A stretch of DNA of 64,000 bases. It comes from Thiomargarita sp. (GTDB taxonomy: Bacteria > Pseudomonadota > Gammaproteobacteria > Beggiatoales > Beggiatoaceae). A program made the translations under genes and the position numbers. Location: contig DYNP01000003.1 in NCBI GenBank assembly GCA_020721005.1, positions 1 through 64,000 on the forward strand. Direction: 5' to 3'. This document shows, piece after piece, positions 58,960-64,000 of this stretch; the first letter of the stretch is position 1, and every line of letters begins with the position of its first letter. The notes below the pieces were generated by a model that saw only the letters and a program-made list of their open reading frames with translations, ran no database searches and was not told the DNA's origin.

Positions 58960-60474
58960 ATGTCAAGTGCATATATTGAAGTACCCACTGTTTATTTGGA
59001 AAAGTGGCAGAAAACTGCTGATCTGTTGGCCCATATTTTTGACGTCCCGGCTGGCTTAATCATGCGAGTTTTTCCGTCAGAAATTGAGGTATTTATCAGC
59101 AGTCATACCGATCATAACCCTTATGAGGAGCATGAACGGGCCCCCTTGAATACCGGTTTATACTGTGAAACAGTCATGGCACGGCGGGATATGTTACATG
59201 TTCCCAATGCTTTGGAAGATCCCGTTTGGGAAAATAATCCGGATGTTAAATTGAATATGATTTCTTACTTAGGAGTGCCGCTGATTTGGCCCGATCAGGA
59301 AGTTTTTGGCACTATTTGCATTTTGGACAGTAAAACTCGACATTATACCGCTTTATATGAAGCTTTATTGTGGCAATTCAAAGAGATTATTGATGGGGAT
59401 TTGAAACTCTTGATCAGTGAGCGGGAATCGAAACAACAGGCTTTGGAATTGGCTCAAACTTTAGAGCATTTGAAAACGACCCAAGATGTTTTGGTGCAAT
59501 CGGAAAAGATGGCGGCTTTGGGACATTTGGTGGCGGGAATTGCACATGAAATTAACACTCCTTTGGGAGCGATTCGTTCCTCTGTAGGCAACGTAGCTGA
59601 TTTTCTGAAACAAACTTTACCTCGATTGCCTCTGTTTTTTAAGTCACTGTCTGAGGAACGGGAACGTGATTTTTTTGTGTTGCTTGAAAAGGTTACGCAT
59701 GAACAGTTTTCTTTATCCACTCGGGAAAAGCGGCAACTGAAAAAATCCCTAACCGAGCAGTTAGAAATTTGTGGGATTGAGAATGCTAAATCAGTGGTGG
59801 ACAAATTGATTAACACTGGTGTGCATAACGAAATTACCAACTTTCTGCCTTTACTGAGATCTGCAGAAAGTGAAATTATTTTGGAAATGATTTATGAGTT
59901 GGGAGTTTTGCAGAGAAGCACTCATTCTATTCTCACCGCTTCTGATCGAGCCACCAAAACAATTTTTGCCTTAAAAAGTTTTGCCCGTTTTGATGTGTCT
60001 GGACAAGCCGTGGAGTCCAATGTGATTGATGGAATTGAAACGGTATTGACTCTGTATCAAAACCAGTTAAAACAAGGAGTTGAAGTGGTTAAGCAATATG
60101 GACAGTTGCCGATCATCAAATGTTATCCAGATGAGTTAAATCAAGTTTGGACCAATCTTGTCCACAATGCGCTACAAGCTATGAAAAATCGGGGTGTCTT
60201 GACAGTTTCTGCACAATTATTGGACAATCAAGTGGCGGTTAGCATTATGGATAACGGGCCAGGGATCCCAACGGAAATTCAAGGTAGAGTTTTCGAGGCA
60301 TTTTTTACCACTAAACCTCCTGGGGAGGGTAGTGGTTTGGGATTGGATATTGTTAAAAAAATCGTGGACAAGCACCAAGGGACTGTGCAAGTTCGCAGTC
60401 AACCTGGTGAAACGATATTTACAGTTTTTTTGCCCCTTGTTGGAAGAATTGAGCACAGTGGAACAGTTTCTTAA
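58960..60474 (+). CDS. GAF-domain histidine kinase
   Basis: 504 residues, soluble. GAF domain (about 15-155; TGLYCETVMARRDMLHVPNA, YLGVPLIWPDQEVFGTICIL) for a small ligand or redox cue, coiled coil, HisKA with phospho-His196 (AGIAHEINTPLGAI), a 110-residue helical insert between HisKA and the ATPase that is unusually long, then HATPase (WTNLVHNALQAM, DNGPGIP, GSGLGLDIV). No receiver is attached; two single-domain receivers follow at 60583 and 60975 and are the likely partners. Confidence 0.93.
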   Translation: MSSAYIEVPTVYLEKWQKTADLLAHIFDVPAGLIMRVFPSEIEVFISSHTDHNPYEEHERAPLNTGLYCETVMARRDMLHVPNALEDPVWENNPDVKLNMISYLGVPLIWPDQEVFGTICILDSKTRHYTALYEALLWQFKEIIDGDLKLLISERESKQQALELAQTLEHLKTTQDVLVQSEKMAALGHLVAGIAHEINTPLGAIRSSVGNVADFLKQTLPRLPLFFKSLSEERERDFFVLLEKVTHEQFSLSTREKRQLKKSLTEQLEICGIENAKSVVDKLINTGVHNEITNFLPLLRSAESEIILEMIYELGVLQRSTHSILTASDRATKTIFALKSFARFDVSGQAVESNVIDGIETVLTLYQNQLKQGVEVVKQYGQLPIIKCYPDELNQVWTNLVHNALQAMKNRGVLTVSAQLLDNQVAVSIMDNGPGIPTEIQGRVFEAFFTTKPPGEGSGLGLDIVKKIVDKHQGTVQVRSQPGETIFTVFLPLVGRIEHSGTVS

Positions 60475-60582
60475 GATAAGGAGAATGTTTGAGTGACCAG
60501 TCTCATTCATTTTAGGAGTTCAATTGCTTATTATGCAATGGGACTGGATTGGTAACGATTTGTTGATTGAAGGAGAAATGGC

Positions 60583-60978
60583 ATGAATACTCGAGTAATC
60601 ATGTGTGTTGATGATGAGAGTTTGGTGTTGGAAAATTTGGAAATCGAGTTGCAAAAGGCATTCCGCGGGATTTATAATTTTGAATTTGCAGAGAGTGCTG
60701 AGGAGGCTTTGGAAATTATTGATGAGTTTATCGTCAATCAGGTGGATGTGTTGGTTGTGGTTTCTGATTGGTTGATGCCGGGTATGAAGGGGGACGAATT
60801 TTTGATCCAAGTGCATCAGCGTTTGCCGAATACCATCAAAATTATGTTGACTGGTCAGGCTGATCAAGATGCAATTGAACGGGCTCATCACGAAGCAAAT
60901 TTGTGTCGTTGTTTGTTTAAGCCTTGGAATAGCAAGGAGTTAGTAGAAACGATACGTTCCAGTTTGGCTATCTTATGA
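60583..60978 (+). CDS. Single-domain response regulator
   Basis: 131 residues, receiver only. Acidic pair D10/D11, phospho-acceptor Asp62 (VVSDWLMPGMKGDEF), MLTGQAD and Lys in FKPW. The WLMPG..GDEFL..VH and LFKPWN patterns are typical of receivers found with HD-GYP or complex hybrid kinases. The stop overlaps the next receiver by four bases, so both are coupled. Probably receives phosphate from the GAF kinase upstream. Confidence 0.93.
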   Translation: MNTRVIMCVDDESLVLENLEIELQKAFRGIYNFEFAESAEEALEIIDEFIVNQVDVLVVVSDWLMPGMKGDEFLIQVHQRLPNTIKIMLTGQADQDAIERAHHEANLCRCLFKPWNSKELVETIRSSLAIL

Positions 60979-61487
60979 AGCAGTTGGCAATTGTTTGTGT
61001 GGATGATGACAGTGCCATTTTAGACAGTTTGGAAATGGAGTTGAATAAAATTGTCAATGATGACTATCTGGTTGAGATGGCAGACAGCGCCGAAGAGTGT
61101 TTAGAATTATGTCGAGAATTATTAGAGAATGGTCATGAAATTGCGTTGGTCATTTCCGATTATATTATGCCTAATATTCCCGGAGATGAGTTGTTGAGGC
61201 AGGTCCATCAGTTATCTCCTAATACATTGACGATCATGTTGACAGGTCAAGCCGGTTTAGAGGCTTTGGGCAATGCTATTCGTCATGCCAATTTATATCG
61301 TTATATTTCAAAACCTTGGGAGTTTGAAGATTTTAAGCTCACAGTGACCGAGGCTTTACGCAGTTATCACCAGGAACAGAAATTAATTGCCTTCTTATGC
61401 CGGTTTAGAGGAAAAGATTGCTCAGCGAACTTGGGAATTACAGCAGAAAAATACTTCGTTGTTAAAGTTAAGTCAGGAAAGAAATGA
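60975..61487 (+). CDS. Response regulator, C-terminus apparently frameshifted off a kinase
   Basis: 170 residues. Receiver with D10-D12, Asp62 (VISDYIMPNIPGDEL), MLTGQAG and ISKPW; it is paralogous to the preceding receiver. After about residue 138 (YHQEQKLIA) the sequence turns into unrelated residues, while the +1 frame continues as GLEEKIAQRTWELQQKN, a coiled coil leading to HisKA. The arrangement suggests an ancestral receiver-kinase fusion split by a one-base change near 61386, or a real two-gene overlap of 101 bases. Confidence 0.85.
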   Translation: MKQLAIVCVDDDSAILDSLEMELNKIVNDDYLVEMADSAEECLELCRELLENGHEIALVISDYIMPNIPGDELLRQVHQLSPNTLTIMLTGQAGLEALGNAIRHANLYRYISKPWEFEDFKLTVTEALRSYHQEQKLIAFLCRFRGKDCSANLGITAEKYFVVKVKSGKK

Positions 61488-62169
61488 GTTTTTGGCAATT
61501 GCCGCTCATGATTTGAAAAATCCATTGTCAGCTATTCAGGGATTGGCAGAGTTAATTATCAATGATTATCGGACTTTGTCTCAGCAAGAAGTGGTGGATA
61601 CTTTGAAGATGATAGTCAACAGTTCCAAACAAATGTTTGATATTGTGGATAATATTCTTCAAGTTAATGCCATTGAATCGGAGAAGATGAGGGTTTCTTT
61701 ACAAGAGGTTGATATTTTGTCCACGGCCCATATTTTGTTGGAGCGTTATACAACTCAGGCTCGAGCTAAAAATATTACCTTACATTTCAGTCATCAAGAG
61801 GAAGTTTATTATGCTCAGGTTGATCTGTATTTGGTTGTGAGGGTATTTGACAATTTGATTTCCAATGCGATTAAATATTCTCCATTTGATAAAAATGTGT
61901 ATGTAAAATTGAGTCGGAGGGAAAAAGTAATTCATTGTGAAATTCGAGATGAGGGCCCAGGATTAAGTGAGGATGATCAGAAGAAATTATTCGGTAAATT
62001 CAGTCGGTTGACTCCAATACCCACGGCTCAGGAAAATTCGACTGGTTTGGGTCTATTTATCGTCAAAAAGTTAGTGGAGGCGATGCAAGGCCGAGTGTGG
62101 TGTGAGAGCGAATTGGGAAAGGGCAGTTGTTTTGTCGTGGAATTTTTGGCGGCGTCATTCAGTGGTTAA
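61387..62169 (+). CDS. Histidine kinase (HisKA-HATPase) overlapping the receiver gene
   Basis: 260 residues if started at TTG 61387, which has AGGAA about ten bases upstream and an in-frame TAA immediately before it; no in-frame ATG lies before HisKA. Coiled coil (EEKIAQRTWELQQKNTSLLK), phospho-His41 (IAAHDLKNPLSAIQG), N box (DNLISNAIKYSP), DEGPGLS and STGLGLFIVKKL. No sensor or membrane part of its own. Either a frameshifted half of a receiver-kinase protein (see 60975) or a separate coupled gene. rsmA follows 15 bases after the stop. Confidence 0.85.
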   Translation: MPSYAGLEEKIAQRTWELQQKNTSLLKLSQERNEFLAIAAHDLKNPLSAIQGLAELIINDYRTLSQQEVVDTLKMIVNSSKQMFDIVDNILQVNAIESEKMRVSLQEVDILSTAHILLERYTTQARAKNITLHFSHQEEVYYAQVDLYLVVRVFDNLISNAIKYSPFDKNVYVKLSRREKVIHCEIRDEGPGLSEDDQKKLFGKFSRLTPIPTAQENSTGLGLFIVKKLVEAMQGRVWCESELGKGSCFVVEFLAASFSG

Positions 62170-62184
62170 TTTAAGGGGGAAGCC

Positions 62185-62976
62185 ATGACAGCATTTTTGC
62201 CCCGCAAGCGATTTGGTCAGCATTTTTTGCATGATCGACAGGTAATTGAACATTTGGTCACGGTGATCGCGCCAGAGTTTGCTCAGCAATTGGTGGAGAT
62301 TGGACCGGGTAAAGGGGCTTTGACTTTGCCCTTGTTGGCCCAGGGCTCAAGTTTAATTTTAATTGAATTGGACAGGGATTTGGTGGATTATTTAAAACGG
62401 GTTATTCCTGAGAATAAGTCGGCAGTGATTTATGGGGCCGATGCTTTGCGTTTTGATTTTCGGCAGTTGCCCAATCCACCCTTGAGAATTGTGGGCAATT
62501 TGCCTTATAATGTGGCAACCCCCTTGTTATTTCATTTATTGTCTGGGGGGGCTCGGATTCAAGATATGATTTTTATGGTGCAGAAAGAGGTGGCGGAGCG
62601 TTTGGTGGCCGCGCCTAATTCTCGTCATTATGGACGCTTATCGGTGATGGTGCAATATTATTGTCAGGTGCGGAAATTGTTTGAGGTGGCCCCGGGGGCT
62701 TTTTATCCGCCTCCAAAAGTGGATTCTGCAGTGGTGCAATTGCAACCTCATTTGGTGCCGCCGGTCCGTGTTATAGAATTTAGTTGTTTTGAGCAAGTGG
62801 TCAGTCAAGCTTTTGCGCAGCGTCGCAAAACGTTACGCAATGCTTTGCAGGGATGTTTGACGCAGTCAGATATTGTGACGGCTGAGGTTGATCCCCAAGT
62901 GCGCGCTGAAACTTTAGGACTGGTGGAATTTGCTCGATTGGCGAATCGCTTAAAGGAGGTGTTTACGATAAAGTAA
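62185..62976 (+). CDS. rsmA: 16S rRNA (adenine1518/1519-N6)-dimethyltransferase
   Basis: 263 residues. SAM-dependent dimethylation of two adjacent adenines in helix 45 of 16S rRNA during 30S maturation. Motifs: RKRFGQHFLHD at the start, SAM site VEIGPGKGALTLPLL, LIELDRDLVDYL, catalytic VGNLPYNVATPLLF, and QKEVAERLVA; the C-terminal domain has FYPPPKVDSAVVQL and QAFAQRRKTLRNAL. ATG at 62185 after AAGGGGGAAG. It lies downstream of the kinase genes rather than in the frequent pdxA-rsmA-apaH setting. Confidence 0.98.
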   Translation: MTAFLPRKRFGQHFLHDRQVIEHLVTVIAPEFAQQLVEIGPGKGALTLPLLAQGSSLILIELDRDLVDYLKRVIPENKSAVIYGADALRFDFRQLPNPPLRIVGNLPYNVATPLLFHLLSGGARIQDMIFMVQKEVAERLVAAPNSRHYGRLSVMVQYYCQVRKLFEVAPGAFYPPPKVDSAVVQLQPHLVPPVRVIEFSCFEQVVSQAFAQRRKTLRNALQGCLTQSDIVTAEVDPQVRAETLGLVEFARLANRLKEVFTIK

Positions 62977-63040
62977 ATTCAGACAAAGTGAGGGAATTGC
63001 AATCAACGTTTTAGATAAATAGGAACTGACCGCCTGTTGC

Positions 63041-63075
63041 AAAAAAAAACCCCACTAACGAGGAGGTCAGAGGGG
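63041..63075 (-). terminator. Intrinsic terminator on the minus strand
   Basis: Read on the minus strand: CCCC-T-CTGAC, loop CTCCTC, GTTAG-T-GGGG, then T9. The stem is 4 bp, one T-T mismatch, then 5 bp with a G-U pair. It lies about 190 bases beyond the stop of the FixJ-type regulator; the intervening bases 63076-63263 hold no gene I can support, so it could end a long 3' region or a separate small RNA. Confidence 0.7.
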
Positions 63076-63263
63076 TAAATGCCATGAGAAAATCGGTGTT
63101 GGTTCTCTATTTACTGAGGAATAGAAGTAAGAAATTAAGGATAGCATAATTGATTGGTGAAAAAAAAATAGAAGTGATTGTGCTACTGTTTTAATAGTTG
63201 ACAATCAGTTATAATGAAAAGTTTTGTAATTTACTACAGATTTGCCGGCAGGAATAAGGTAAC

Positions 63264-63899
63264 TCAGTCATTATGAATGGAAATGAGTCCACATTGAATG
63301 GCCATCCGTACTAACTCTGGTAAATTACGAACCTGCATTTTTTGCATGACATTAGCCCGATGTTTTTCAACTGTTTTAATGGTAATTTGCAATTCATCCG
63401 CGATAATTTTATTGAGTTTGCCTTCCACCATTTTTCTCATCACAACTTGTTCTCGAGGTGTCAAATTGGCAAACTGAGCGTGGACATGTTGCTGACGATC
63501 TTCCCTTTGTTGCTGTTCCAATAGGTGTTGAAATACCCGTCGTAAAATTTGTTCAAATTGTTCAATAGAAAAAGGTTTTTCCACAAAGTCAAACAGGCCT
63601 TTTTTCATCTGACTGACAGCCAAGGATACATCAGCCGCAGAGGTCATCATAATGATGGGCATGGTGCATCGACATTGTATCAAATGCTCATGCAATTCAA
63701 TGCCTTTCATATCTGGCATCCAATTGTCCAATAATAAACAACCGGGTTGATGAGGAGAATAACTCGCCAAAAATTCCTCTGCACTGTGGTAACTGACCAA
63801 TTGAGTCTCCAAATTTAAACGTTCCAACATGCTTTTAATTACCACGTGCATCACTTCTTCATCATCTACCACAAAGATCGTTAATTCTTCTTTCTTCAT
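63264..63899 (-). CDS. FixJ-family response regulator
   Basis: 211 residues. Receiver with D12/D13, phospho-acceptor Asp58 (LLLDNWMPDMKG), MMTSAAD and VEKPF, then a linker and a LuxR-type helix-turn-helix (LTPREQVVMRKMVEGKLNKI IADELQITIKTVEKHRANVM). The TPREQ.V...V.G..NK.IA..L..S..TVE.HR pattern is that of FixJ/TodT/StyR regulators. No kinase is adjacent on this strand. Convergent with rsmA. The ~100 bases upstream to the window end show only a partial REP-like arm. Confidence 0.95.
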   Translation of the reverse strand: MKKEELTIFVVDDEEVMHVVIKSMLERLNLETQLVSYHSAEEFLASYSPHQPGCLLLDNWMPDMKGIELHEHLIQCRCTMPIIMMTSAADVSLAVSQMKKGLFDFVEKPFSIEQFEQILRRVFQHLLEQQQREDRQQHVHAQFANLTPREQVVMRKMVEGKLNKIIADELQITIKTVEKHRANVMQKMQVRNLPELVRMAIQCGLISIHND

Positions 63900-64000
63900 C
63901 CTATTTTTCTCTTATTCTTATATTACAACAGGGAGCATCCTGCTTATATTTCATCTAAATTCAGTTTTGCCAAGACAGCATTTTCTCGTTCCCACGCAGA

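Overview
The window looks like chromosomal DNA of a gammaproteobacterium, most probably a filamentous sulfur bacterium of the Thiotrichales/Beggiatoaceae type. This is inferred from gene content and style only: a gammaproteobacterial housekeeping set (kdsA-eno, hemA, uvrA, rsmA, gspC/gspD/gspG), many multi-domain PAS/Cache/receiver kinases, large secreted repeat proteins, moderately AT-rich DNA, and dense hairpin repeats built on a GGAGTGGAGGCTTTAGCCGG core. No rRNA or tRNA gene was seen.

Layout. (1) 1-18.3 kb is an accessory surface/secreted-protein region. It holds four tandem paralogous exported proteins with InlB-B-like beta repeats, a clostripain-family (C11) exported protease, and a 1503-residue LamG/vWA adhesin-like protein whose start lies behind a G10 tract. 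Hairpin repeats, a 215-bp tandem duplication and a decayed clostripain copy are interspersed. (2) 18.3-23.4 kb holds a response-regulator/histidine-kinase hybrid, a PreP-like M16C peptidase, and a 520-bp repeat element with terminal inverted repeats. (3) 23.4-35.6 kb, mainly minus strand, reads MCP > kdsA > eno > HAD phosphatase > orphan Cache protein > DUF3301 protein; a TPR/O-GlcNAc-transferase-like gene and uvrA follow. (4) 35.6-43.1 kb, minus strand, holds gspC-gspD and a TRAP transporter operon (dctP-dctQ-dctM) followed by a UspA protein and a LuxR-type response regulator. (5) 43.3-53.9 kb, mostly plus strand, holds an orphan DGQHR-domain protein, a nitroreductase, hemA (minus), an FG-GAP propeller protein, a small membrane protein overlapping an orphan gspG, a deoxyribosyltransferase-like/NUDIX fusion, a MITE-like element and a large polytopic membrane protein. 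(6) 54-64 kb is a signalling block: a giant hybrid kinase, a GAF kinase, two single-domain receivers, a kinase that looks split off the second receiver, then rsmA and a FixJ-type regulator.

How it fits together. The secreted proteins of region 1 have Sec-type signals, and the type II secretion components (GspC, GspD, GspG) could export some of them; this is inference. The signalling block and the MCP suggest a motile organism tuned to chemical gradients. The best candidates for something new are: the tandem mosaic InlB-repeat family with its unnamed N-terminal domain; the G10 tract that would switch a 42-codon N-terminal extension onto the giant adhesin; the TIR-bounded hairpin-repeat elements that recur beside surface genes; and the deoxyribosyltransferase/NUDIX fusion.
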